Source: Spirochaetota bacterium (GTDB taxonomy: Bacteria > Spirochaetota > UBA4802 > JAFGJZ01). From it: a DNA stretch of 64,000 bases. The notes beneath the pieces were generated by a model. The model was given only the letters and a program-made list of their open reading frames with translations, was not told where the DNA came from and made no database searches. Numbering within the stretch: position 1 is the first letter of the stretch; every line of letters starts with the position of its first letter. Shown in pieces: positions 19,732-28,149 of the stretch. Location of the stretch: contig JAFGRW010000064.1 in NCBI GenBank assembly GCA_016934935.1, positions 113,456 through 177,455 of the forward strand, written 5' to 3'. The translations under genes were made by a program, and so were the position numbers.

Positions 19732-20718
19732 TTAGTACTTTAGCATGGATTCGACTTCTTTTAGCACTTTATCGGTATTGTAGCCATCAACAGAGGAGAC
19801 AGCCATAATATTATCCATTTCCAGATCCTTTATTATATCGTCAATGAATCCCTTATCCGGAACCAGATCAGCTTTGGTTAACACAATACGGCTGGGCTTG
19901 TTTAAAAGAGCCTCACTGTACGATGAAAGCTCATTACGTAAAAGCGAATAAGTATAAGCTATATCCTCGGATTCGATATCAATAAAGTAGAGAAGACAGT
20001 TTACACGTTCGATATGCCGCAAAAAGGAGAGCCCCAATCCGCTACCTTGATGCGCGCCCTCTATAATACCCGGAATGTCCGCTATTTTGTACTCTTTTCC
20101 CCGGGGACTTTTTACAACACCAATATTAGGTATCAGTGTAGTAAAGGGATAGCTGCCTATTTTGGGTTTTGCATTTGTAACAGCTTTAAGGAATGTGGAT
20201 TTTCCGGCGTTGGGAAGCCCCACAATACCGACATCCGCTATCAATTTAAGATTTAAAATAACAGTAAACTCTTCCCCCTCTTCCCCGGGCTGGGCAAAAC
20301 GCGGTATCTGCATGGTTGCCGATTTAAAAAACGCGTTGCCGTGCCCCCCCTGACCGCCACGCGCGATCAGTACCGGTTTATCTTCCTCAATCATGTCCGA
20401 TAAAAGTTCACCCGTGTCTTCACGGATAATTTCAGTACCGGGAGGCACTTTAAGCAGAAGATCTTCTCCATCAGAGCCGTGTTTGTTCCGGCCCTGTCCG
20501 TGCATGCCTCTTTTGGCAGCATAAAGGCGGTCCTTGAAATATGACGACAAATTTGTACGGCCTCGGTCGGCAACGAAATAGACATTGCCACCCTTTCCTC
20601 CGTCACCACCGTCGGGTCCGCCCTTGGCGATGTATTTTTCACGATGAAAGGAGACCGATCCCGGCCCTCCCTGTCCCGCTTTTATTTTTATTCTAATGGA
20701 ATCAGTAAATTTTGGCAT
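19732..20718 (-). CDS. obg: GTPase Obg/CgtA
   Basis: Ribosome-associated GTPase involved in 50S assembly and stress control; 328 residues. The glycine-rich Obg fold fills the first 155 residues (GDGGKGGNVYFVADRGRTNL). The G domain follows: G1 GLPNAGKST, G2 around FTTLIPNIGVV, G3 DIPGIIEGAHQGSGLG, G4 TKAD, G5 SSVDG. It ends after the G domain without a C-terminal OCT extension. It heads obg-proB. Confidence 0.96.
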   Translation of the reverse strand: MPKFTDSIRIKIKAGQGGPGSVSFHREKYIAKGGPDGGDGGKGGNVYFVADRGRTNLSSYFKDRLYAAKRGMHGQGRNKHGSDGEDLLLKVPPGTEIIREDTGELLSDMIEEDKPVLIARGGQGGHGNAFFKSATMQIPRFAQPGEEGEEFTVILNLKLIADVGIVGLPNAGKSTFLKAVTNAKPKIGSYPFTTLIPNIGVVKSPRGKEYKIADIPGIIEGAHQGSGLGLSFLRHIERVNCLLYFIDIESEDIAYTYSLLRNELSSYSEALLNKPSRIVLTKADLVPDKGFIDDIIKDLEMDNIMAVSSVDGYNTDKVLKEVESMLKY

Positions 20719-20958
20719 AACAAACCTGTACTGGTGTTAAAAAAACCGGCACTACTCCGTAAAAGATATAACCCGGACATTAAACACCATTTTAATTTTT
20801 TTTTGTAATGCAGGCACTTCATTTTGTACCATTATCATTAGACCTGATTGTCTTACAATCATTAAAAGGATATTGGAAACCTTTATTAATTATTAATAAG
20901 GATATTGTATCAATTCGCCCGGGGAAAAACTCGAGGCAGTCTGCAAAATCATGCACGA

Positions 20959-20988
20959 AAAAGAGCGCAAGAAAACTCACGCTCTTTT
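20959..20988 (-). terminator. Terminator of the rplU-prp-rpmA operon
   Basis: AAAAGAGCG (20959-20967) pairs with CGCTCTTTT (20980-20988) over a 12-base loop, and the minus strand continues with a short T run. The rest of the 305-bp gap 20719-21023 must hold the obg promoter; I see no gene in it. Confidence 0.65.
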
Positions 20989-21023
20989 AACCAGACAGTC
21001 TATATTAAAACGTATTTAAATTA

Positions 21024-21278
21024 TTACGCAGGATAGACAGAAACTTTTTTTCTTGTCTTGCCGTAACGTTCAAATTTGACTTTTCCGGTAATCTTTGAAA
21101 AAAGAGTATCATCAGATCCTTTTCCGACATTGGTTCCGGGATGAATTTTTGTGCCGCGCTGACGTACAAGAATTGTTCCGCCAGTAATAAGTTCACCATC
21201 AAACTTCTTCACACCAAGACGCTGCGCGTTGGAATCCCGACCGTTTCTGGTGGATCCGCCACCTTTCTTATGTGCCAT
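21024..21278 (-). CDS. rpmA: 50S ribosomal protein L27
   Basis: 84 residues, [20 protein letters not shown] and [19 protein letters not shown]: a clear L27. The chain begins directly with the mature AHKKGGGS sequence and has no cleavable amino-terminal extension, although a Prp protease gene lies next to it. Last gene of the tRNA-rplU-prp-rpmA unit. Confidence 0.97.
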   Translation of the reverse strand: MAHKKGGGSTRNGRDSNAQRLGVKKFDGELITGGTILVRQRGTKIHPGTNVGKGSDDTLFSKITGKVKFERYGKTRKKVSVYPA

Positions 21279-21287
21279 ATCAATTCC

Positions 21288-21605
21288 TCATTTTATGTAA
21301 TGTACCTGCACGTTTTGCGGGTATTCGCGGGAAACATCTTCCAATCCCACGGCAACCGTTTCCAGAATCACCGAAAACGCATCAACATTATCTATTTTAT
21401 CAACATTTACCTCAAGCACTCCACCGTCGTAAACCGTAAGCGACGCCCCTGCGACAAGCCGTGAAGCCGAGATAAAAGTATGCACTAAAACGGAAACAGC
21501 CGAACAGACAATATCACTTCCCTTTTTACGGAAACCGGCATGCCCTTCGACCGTTAAAATTCTCTTGCTGTCAGACGTAAGAGAATAAAATGATACCGTA
21601 ACCAA
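21288..21605 (-). CDS. prp: Ribosomal-processing cysteine protease Prp homologue
   Basis: 105 residues of the Prp/DUF464 family, which in Firmicutes trims the amino terminus of L27. The catalytic pair is present: His in [16 protein letters not shown] and Cys in [13 protein letters not shown]. The position between rplU and rpmA is the family's classic place. The only possible start is TTG at 21605, which follows the rplU stop TAA directly and in the same frame; there is no ribosome site of its own, so translation probably depends on termination-reinitiation. The neighbouring L27 lacks the extension Prp cuts. Confidence 0.85.
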   Translation of the reverse strand: MVTVSFYSLTSDSKRILTVEGHAGFRKKGSDIVCSAVSVLVHTFISASRLVAGASLTVYDGGVLEVNVDKIDNVDAFSVILETVAVGLEDVSREYPQNVQVHYIK

Positions 21606-21917
21606 TTATGCAGTCAGTTCGTCAATCTTGAGAGTAAGATAAAGCGGACGATGACCAACTGTACGGGTGTAGTTTTTACGTTTCTTAAACTTAACGCCAA
21701 GAACTTTTTTGCCCTTTACTTCGGATACAACAGAAGCCTTTACGGAAGCTCCGGACACGTAAGGTTTACCAAGGTTAACCTTGTCACCGTCTACAACCAT
21801 AAGAACCTTGTCTAAAGTGATAGAAGTTTCCGGCTCGGCCTTGATCTTCTCTATATCAATTGACATACCTTTTTCAACTTTATACTGCTTTCCGCCTATT
21901 TCAACAATCGCGTACAT
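21606..21917 (-). CDS. rplU: 50S ribosomal protein L21
   Basis: 103 residues beginning MYAIVEIGGKQYKVEKGMSI and ending with KKRKNYTRTVGHRPLYLTLK: typical L21. GGAG lies 8 bases before the ATG. It begins 26 bases after the tRNA-Met 3' end and no promoter separates them, so the tRNA and the three ribosomal genes are probably one transcript. Confidence 0.97.
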   Translation of the reverse strand: MYAIVEIGGKQYKVEKGMSIDIEKIKAEPETSITLDKVLMVVDGDKVNLGKPYVSGASVKASVVSEVKGKKVLGVKFKKRKNYTRTVGHRPLYLTLKIDELTA

Positions 21918-21943
21918 TGTTATTACTCCAAATTTAATGAATG

Positions 21944-22017
21944 TGGGCCCTGTAGGACTCGAACCTACGGCCTACTGATTATGAGTCAGCCGCTCTAACC
22001 AACTGAGCTAAGGGCCC
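21944..22017 (-). tRNA. tRNA-Met (CAU)
   Basis: 74-nt cloverleaf: acceptor GGGCCCT/AGGGCCC, D arm GCTCAGTTGGTTAGAGC, anticodon loop CTCATAA (CAU), T loop TTCGAGT, discriminator A, no encoded CCA. It is an elongator-type CAU tRNA; isoleucine (lysidine-modified CAU) cannot be excluded by eye. Confidence 0.93.
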
Positions 22018-22035
22018 CTGCTCGCAAGTGGGAAC

Positions 22036-22064
22036 ACTAAAACAACAGGCATGTTTTTTGTCAA
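22036..22064 (-). promoter_or_regulatory. Promoter for tRNA-Met and the rplU operon
   Basis: On the minus strand TTGACA (22064-22059), 17 bases, TTTAGT (22041-22036); the predicted start is about 12 bases before the tRNA. This is the only good promoter ahead of rplU. Confidence 0.55.
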
Positions 22065-22112
22065 TAAAATATTGAGAGTGCCGTATGAAAAATATTATGT
22101 CACTAATAACTT

Positions 22113-22171
22113 CCGGGCCGGTTTCTACTACAAATACCATTATGTTATCTATAGTAGAAACCTCTTCCCGG
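22113..22171. other. Large intergenic hairpin
   Basis: GGTTTCTACTA (22120-22130) and its exact reverse complement (22152-22162) enclose 21 bases. CCGGG (22113-22117) and CCCGG (22167-22171) extend the stem. It lies in the 373-bp gap between the tRNA promoter and the CHASE2 cyclase, about 220 bases before the cyclase gene. There is no T run. Nothing else is recognised in this gap. Confidence 0.4.
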
Positions 22172-22390
22172 GGCTATCTCTGCTATTCTGATAAAAAGGG
22201 CACGTACGCAAGTCTCCCCGCAAGCTGACCGGTAAAGATTACAATTATCATAAAGAACCTCTGTTCTTTTACCTAAAAAAACATTGATATATTTTAAACC
22301 TGTTTTATTATCAGTAATATACATGAAAATTCTGATTTCTAATTGAATCATTTTCGCATCTATCAAAAAACCGTCAAGGAACATGATACC

Positions 22391-24400
22391 ATGATAAAAT
22401 TCAAAAAAACCCATATTCTCTCACTAATCGCGTCATTAGCGGTTGTTCTCTTTATTCATCTTCTCTCCACTTTTAACCTGCTTACAGGGCTTGAAAACAT
22501 GTCGCTTGACTTTCGTTTTTTTATGCGAGACACAACCCAGAAACCGGTAGACCTCAAAGAGGGAGTTGTGGTTAATCAGAACAACCCTCTCGCATCTGAT
22601 GATATCATGATAGCGGGAATCGATATCGAAACAATAAGATATTTTGACGAACAGGGAATTCAATGGCCTTTTCCATGGGATATTCACGCCAAAGCCACCG
22701 AATTTATCGCTACGGGCAATCCAAATACAATTCTTTATGATATAATGTTTCTGGAACAGAAACCGGATGAAGATGAACTTGCCGCTGCTTTTAAAAAAGC
22801 CGGCAACGTAATTCCCGACTACGCGCTTGAAAAAGATACAACTCATCGAAAACCCTCTAACCAGAACGAGAGAATCGCCATACTTGATAATTTTGTTTTA
22901 CCCATAGCCCCCGAAAAAGCACCCTCAATATTCAAGGAGATAGACGCGCCTATTCCGTCAATAGCCGGTGCCTCCAGAAGTATAGGCTTCGCGAATGTTC
23001 TTGAAGATTCTGACAACACGATAAGAAGCACCCTTCTTTATGCACGTGTTGCGGACAAGGTTTACCCGTCAGTTGTTCTCTGTACAATCATGAACTATTA
23101 CAACGTAACTGTTAACGATCTCGAGATTGTCCCCGGATCGTATATACGGATAAATAACCCCGACCCCGCAAAGTCAGGAAAACATTATCCTGATGGTATA
23201 ATCGAGATACCCATTGATCATAACGGACTTATGCCGATAAACTTTATCGGAACACACGGATCATTTAACAAGGTACCATATTTCTACTTTCACAACGAAG
23301 GCTCTATGGAAGGTGCTCTTGAAAACAAGATAGTAATGATCGCGGTTTACGCGGCCTCCGGAATAGCCGACGATATGAAAAATTCACCGTACGGACAGAT
23401 GTACGGCATTGAGCAGCACGCGCACGCAATAAACACAATACTGACAAACAGCTACCTGTACAAATTCTCTTACAGACAGACACTTGCTATAATTATTTTT
23501 ATCGCTCTCATCTTCGGTTTGCTTATTCCACGCCTCTCAATTATAAAATCGACCATAGCAACAATAATTCTGGCTATTGGCTATATTTTAACAGCTCATG
23601 TTCTTTTCGAAACACAAAACCTGATTATAGCTTACGCGACACCTGTATTATTTATAATTATTGATCATATTGCCATCACATCGGTAAGGATGTTTACAGA
23701 ACAAAAAGAGAAGAGAATGATACGTCAGACCTTCTCAAAGTTTGTATCCAAAGCTGTTGTAGACGAACTTTTGCGGGTTCCCGGCAAGGTAAAACTGGGG
23801 GGAGAGCGTAAGATCTTGACGGTTCTTTTTTCAGATATACGGGGTTTTACCACACTGTCGGAAAAACTTACGCCGGAAGAGCTGGTAGCCCACCTGAATA
23901 TTTACCTGCAGGCTATGACGGATATTGTTATCAAGTACAACGGCACACTGGATAAATACGTTGGTGACGAGATCATGGCTTTCTGGGGTGCGCCTATTCC
24001 ACAACAGCATCACGCCTATCTGGCATGCCGGGCCGCCCTTGATATGATGACAGAGCTGAACAAGCTTAATGAGAAGTGGGCATCCGAAGGCAATTCTCAT
24101 CTTTGTCTCAATATCGGCATCGGTATCAACTCCGGGGAAATGGTAGCCGGCAATATGGGTTCGGCAGCGCGTATGGACTACACACTTATGGGAGATAATG
24201 TAAACCTTGGAGCGCGGCTCGAAGGAACAAACAAGATGTATGGAACCGCTGTTATTATTAGCGAATTCACATACGAAATGGTTAAGGATGAAAATATAGT
24301 GGTACGTGAACTTGACCTTATTCGTGTAAAAGGAAAAGCAAAGCCGGTGAGAATATACGAACTTGTTGACATTGAAGAGAGACCGGATAAGGGCATTTAG
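22391..24400 (+). CDS. CHASE2-domain adenylate/guanylate cyclase
   Basis: 669 residues from ATG 22391 (AAGGA 10 bases upstream; a longer frame from 22343 has no ribosome site). One amino-terminal membrane helix, a periplasmic CHASE2 sensor (about residues 40-355), three membrane helices (about 360-430), then a class III cyclase domain. Catalytic parts: first metal Asp in LFSDIRGFTTLSEKL, substrate Lys and second metal Asp in TLDKYVGDEIMAFWGAP, and the transition-state Asn and Arg in GDNVNLGARLEG. All are present, so it should make cAMP (or cGMP) in response to an external signal. Convergent with the AsmA-like gene. Confidence 0.92.
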   Translation: MIKFKKTHILSLIASLAVVLFIHLLSTFNLLTGLENMSLDFRFFMRDTTQKPVDLKEGVVVNQNNPLASDDIMIAGIDIETIRYFDEQGIQWPFPWDIHAKATEFIATGNPNTILYDIMFLEQKPDEDELAAAFKKAGNVIPDYALEKDTTHRKPSNQNERIAILDNFVLPIAPEKAPSIFKEIDAPIPSIAGASRSIGFANVLEDSDNTIRSTLLYARVADKVYPSVVLCTIMNYYNVTVNDLEIVPGSYIRINNPDPAKSGKHYPDGIIEIPIDHNGLMPINFIGTHGSFNKVPYFYFHNEGSMEGALENKIVMIAVYAASGIADDMKNSPYGQMYGIEQHAHAINTILTNSYLYKFSYRQTLAIIIFIALIFGLLIPRLSIIKSTIATIILAIGYILTAHVLFETQNLIIAYATPVLFIIIDHIAITSVRMFTEQKEKRMIRQTFSKFVSKAVVDELLRVPGKVKLGGERKILTVLFSDIRGFTTLSEKLTPEELVAHLNIYLQAMTDIVIKYNGTLDKYVGDEIMAFWGAPIPQQHHAYLACRAALDMMTELNKLNEKWASEGNSHLCLNIGIGINSGEMVAGNMGSAARMDYTLMGDNVNLGARLEGTNKMYGTAVIISEFTYEMVKDENIVVRELDLIRVKGKAKPVRIYELVDIEERPDKGI

Positions 24401-24411
24401 CCGTTGCCCAA

Positions 24412-26682
24412 TTATCTGAACAGCTCAATCGACATATCCGGATCAGTTCGCGATTGAAGAACAGGGCTTGTGAATACTCCTGTCAGAAGGAACTGCCCAC
24501 TTTCACGACGGATTCTATCTCCATTGTCTTCTGTTAGGCTTATCCGGAGAGGCATACTGTATCCCTCTCCGAACAGATAGGGGCCGCTACTGCTTATTGA
24601 AGCAGATTTTCCCGTTAGAGAAGCACTGGTGTAACATGACAGGCTGTTCTTTTTAAAACGATAAGTTGCGTCCGAGAATTCTACAGTCCCGGGTTGTGCC
24701 GTAACCCCCTCCGATGCAAGAAAAGTATAATATTCGTCAAGAAATCTGGTTCCTTTTACATATCCGTTTTTTAGCGATAATTCAAATGACGATCTGTTAT
24801 TCAACACAAGATCACGCAAACGGTATCCGTCAACACTCCATGAGTACTCCCCTCTCAAGGTTCCACCCACTTCACCTCTTGCTCCAGTATCCTTAAAAAA
24901 TCTTGCAAAATCAAAATCATAAACTCCGGCCCTGGCCTGGACTTTGGCATACAACCCCTTAAAATTTCCGTAAAGATCAAGTATATACTGCGCGTCATAT
25001 CCCGAGGCACTGAACGTCTCGGTTGACAGCATTTTATCTTCAAGGATCTGCCTTAGAACGATATTCTTGATTTGAGCATTATTACGAAAAACAAGTGAAC
25101 CGCATCTGAACGAAAGATCAATGGAGTTATTTGTCAAAAACTTGCCATACTCCTTGTCAGGAAACATGACACCGTCATATCCCTCTTTTGTGTCGGCAAG
25201 GCCTGTATTCTCCAGATAATGCTGCCCCTCGGCGATTAACCGGGCAATCAGGGATGCTTCAAGTTGCTCTGATGAAATATCAATGACAGTGTTTCCAGCT
25301 ACTGGCACCCAGCTATCAAGTTCCGATTTTATGGTTATTTTATAATCAGAACCGAATGATCGTGCATCGGCTTTGGCATCAAGCTGCTTTTCTGTTCCGG
25401 ATATTTTCACATCAGTATTTCTGAAAAATGATTTAGCCAGGCCGTCTTCAATACGCTCGGCAGAAAAATCATTAAGATGCAGAACAACGCTGCTTCTGTT
25501 ATTTTTACCGCTGTTGATATTATAATCTGTTGAGAAATCGAACTGCAGCCCCCCGGAGTAGGAAACATTTTTAACCGGCCTGAATGTTCCGGATAATTTA
25601 TTAAGATCTATTCTATTTGAACGCGCGTTAAGTTTCAGATAATGGGACAATTCGGTATTTACATACTCGCCCTCGGCCATTATGTAAAGATTATCATCAT
25701 CAAGAAGAAAACGACGTGCTACAACGACCTCTCCTCCGTTCAGGATATCAAGATTCAGGGACGCCTTCAAATTTTTATTATTTACCAGAGTAAAAGAGTC
25801 CTCGACTCGGGAAACATTTTTGACGGATAAACCTGTAAATGAGGATTCAGAATTGATTGTTGCATTATCACGTAAAATATTTACCGCGCCCTTGGAACTC
25901 ATGGCTCCGGCAATTTCGTGACTTAGTCCGGATTTGAATTTAAGATAAGCGTTAAGGTATGTCAGGTCCAGATTCACAACGGAATATTCCACACTTGTTC
26001 CATGGAACTTACCGTCATTGAAAAATATTGTTCCACCAACAGTAAAAGGCGACTCATCAATAAACGGAGTTCCTCCCTTGTTAAAAGCGCCTTTGGCTGA
26101 GTACTTTATTTCGTCTCTGGTGATGGCAATATCAAGATTAAATGAGGAGGCTGTAAAACGCAAAGCATCACTTCTGAAAATTTCACTGTAAGTAAAGGAC
26201 GAATCACGGATCTTTAGACTTATCTTTTTTTTCGAAAGCTCTTTTGACTGAGCAAACTGCTTATAAATACCGGTTACTACAGAAAAAGCTTCACCGTAAA
26301 GGGCATCGTACGCCTTATGTATATTAAAATTGGCCGAATATATACTCACGTCTTCAATTTGAATTTCTCCGTTAAAAAGTGAAACGAGATCAAGTTCGAT
26401 AACCGTTTTTGGAGAATCAACAAGAAGTATATTGTCATTGAAATCATTAAAGGCCGATATTTTTAAATTCTTTATAACTATATCTCCGCTATAACTCATT
26501 CCTATTGAGTCGAAACGAACTGCTTTATCAAATTTGTTCTCTACAAATCCGACAACAAGGTTTCTCAGCAATCCACTGTCGTACCTTTTTTTTAAATTAT
26601 ATGATAAAAACAGAACTGCAGTCAAAGCACATATTGCGCACAAAACAATCAAACCGGTTAATATACGTAATTTATTTTTCAA
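24412..26682 (-). CDS. AsmA-like envelope protein
   Basis: 756 residues with one amino-terminal membrane anchor (LTGLIVLCAICALTAVLFLS) and a long periplasmic beta-rich region. The start resembles AsmA/DUF748 proteins: VVGFVENKFDKAVRFDSIGM followed by IVIKNLKIS and IQIEDVSIYSANFNI. The carboxy part includes FELSLKNGYVKG and VTAQPGTVEFSDATYRF, which also fit the AsmA_2 pattern. These proteins are thought to carry lipids between membranes or help outer-membrane assembly. Monocistronic. Confidence 0.7.
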   Translation of the reverse strand: MKNKLRILTGLIVLCAICALTAVLFLSYNLKKRYDSGLLRNLVVGFVENKFDKAVRFDSIGMSYSGDIVIKNLKISAFNDFNDNILLVDSPKTVIELDLVSLFNGEIQIEDVSIYSANFNIHKAYDALYGEAFSVVTGIYKQFAQSKELSKKKISLKIRDSSFTYSEIFRSDALRFTASSFNLDIAITRDEIKYSAKGAFNKGGTPFIDESPFTVGGTIFFNDGKFHGTSVEYSVVNLDLTYLNAYLKFKSGLSHEIAGAMSSKGAVNILRDNATINSESSFTGLSVKNVSRVEDSFTLVNNKNLKASLNLDILNGGEVVVARRFLLDDDNLYIMAEGEYVNTELSHYLKLNARSNRIDLNKLSGTFRPVKNVSYSGGLQFDFSTDYNINSGKNNRSSVVLHLNDFSAERIEDGLAKSFFRNTDVKISGTEKQLDAKADARSFGSDYKITIKSELDSWVPVAGNTVIDISSEQLEASLIARLIAEGQHYLENTGLADTKEGYDGVMFPDKEYGKFLTNNSIDLSFRCGSLVFRNNAQIKNIVLRQILEDKMLSTETFSASGYDAQYILDLYGNFKGLYAKVQARAGVYDFDFARFFKDTGARGEVGGTLRGEYSWSVDGYRLRDLVLNNRSSFELSLKNGYVKGTRFLDEYYTFLASEGVTAQPGTVEFSDATYRFKKNSLSCYTSASLTGKSASISSSGPYLFGEGYSMPLRISLTEDNGDRIRRESGQFLLTGVFTSPVLQSRTDPDMSIELFR

Positions 26683-26920
26683 TGGTATTAAATCCTTTCA
26701 CTAGTTAATTAGAAGCAGTTATACTGCAAAGATTCTCATGGTCTCAGGGACTAACTGCTAAAAGGGTTTGAACTATTTGTAATAAAGTCAAGGAAAATAA
26801 GAGTTGAAGTACCGATAACCCTTGTTATTCAATTTGCTTATGAAAAAATTATGTTGCCAAATTTTAATGATAAGTATTCATGGGGTGAATATTTTACCAC
26901 TGGACTCGGAAGATAATCGA

Positions 26921-27556
26921 ATGATAAACAGTATAGCAGACGCCTTTTTCACCTTTTTTTCACATCACTCACATTTTTTACCCTGGATATCATTTGGTCT
27001 GCTGCTTCTTGCCGGTTTGAATCTTCCAATATCTGAAGATCTTGTATTAATCCTGTCGGGAGCCATTACAGCTCTTTACGCGCCCGAACTTGAACACTAT
27101 ATCTTTATTGGATGTTTTATGGGAGCATACCTGAGCGATATTATGGCCTATTTTATCGGTCGTTGTTTTATACACCGTGTTGTTAATTCGAATTTTCTCT
27201 CACATATTTTTCATCCCGAACGAATCGCCAGAATAAACGGTTATTTCCGTAAATACGGCGAAAAAGTCATCTTCTTTGGGCGATTTATACCTTTCGGAGT
27301 ACGAAATCTTGTTTTTATGACATCCGGGCTCACCCGTGTTCCTCTAAAGCATTTCCTGATAATTGATTTTTTAGCTCTTATCATTACCTCTACAATTCTT
27401 TTTCAACTGGGAATCAAATTTGGAGAAGACTACACAAGCCTTCTTAAGATTCTAAACCAGTACAAAATAATTTTCGCGCTTGTAGCCGTAGTAGCTGTAA
27501 TCATTATCGTTAAATACGAGATCAAAGTTCACCGCAACAAGAAGATTCAAGACTAA
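26921..27556 (+). CDS. DedA-family membrane protein
   Basis: 211 residues from ATG 26921, preceded by GGAAG; upstream in-frame ATGs add a poorly fitting tail. DedA/SNARE-associated domain: LNLPISEDLVLILSGA with the acidic pair of the first re-entrant loop, GAYLSDIMAYFIGRC, and FFGRFIPFGVRNLVFMTSGL with the arginines of the second loop. DedA proteins act as undecaprenyl-phosphate or phospholipid flippases. The stop overlaps the end of the opposite gene by 4 bases. Confidence 0.85.
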   Translation: MINSIADAFFTFFSHHSHFLPWISFGLLLLAGLNLPISEDLVLILSGAITALYAPELEHYIFIGCFMGAYLSDIMAYFIGRCFIHRVVNSNFLSHIFHPERIARINGYFRKYGEKVIFFGRFIPFGVRNLVFMTSGLTRVPLKHFLIIDFLALIITSTILFQLGIKFGEDYTSLLKILNQYKIIFALVAVVAVIIIVKYEIKVHRNKKIQD

Positions 27557-27912
27557 AACCGGTCAGTTTTTAATAACACTATCGAACAGGCCTCGACAGT
27601 AGTAATAGACGCATTGGAAAAACGTTTATCTGCGTCAGGGGACACTGTACCCGGGTTAAATATAACTCTTTGCGGTTTTATCGCAACTATCTGCTCTTCA
27701 TAGTTTTTTAATATTACGGGATTAACATATAGTGTAACAGCGTAAATATCTGATAAACCATCCAGATCACGCCTTACCTTAATACCGTCGATCTCCTTAT
27801 TGAAGGGATGCACAGGTATTACATTGAAACCTTTCTCTTTTAGCAGCTTAAAGGCCATATACGAATAACTATCTTCTTTGCTGCTTGCTCCTATTAAAAC
27901 GACATTTTTCAT
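27553..27912 (-). CDS. CoA-binding (YccU-type) protein
   Basis: 119 residues from ATG 27912, with GGGGGA 6 bases upstream. Rossmann-like CoA-binding domain: VVLIGASSKEDSYSYMAF, GFNVIPVHPFNKEIDGIKV and QRVIFNPGTVSPDA. Proteins of this size bind CoA or nucleotides, but their role is unknown. Convergent with dedA with a 4-bp overlap. Confidence 0.82.
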   Translation of the reverse strand: MKNVVLIGASSKEDSYSYMAFKLLKEKGFNVIPVHPFNKEIDGIKVRRDLDGLSDIYAVTLYVNPVILKNYEEQIVAIKPQRVIFNPGTVSPDADKRFSNASITTVEACSIVLLKTDRF

Positions 27913-28149
27913 AACCGTCCCCCTGGTAAATTTAAACTTTACTTTTAAAACCATCATCCGGCGATCCTGGTCTATATTGCTCTTTTAAAATGAAAATGTC
28001 AAAGAAGAAAAATTACCACCAAATAGTTTAACATGGGGGGGTTTACGTTTTGACAACCAATAACACGAAAAATTCTTTACAACAACAGCCCTGAAAGGGT
28101 CGTATTAACCGAAACAATAAAGTTTAACAGAAACCAGAGACGGAACAAA

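Noticed and set aside
28009..28045. Possible third copy of the repeated element (GAAAAATTAC...AGTTTAACATG)
   Set aside because: Only short words match, their order and spacing differ and the 3' arm is missing.
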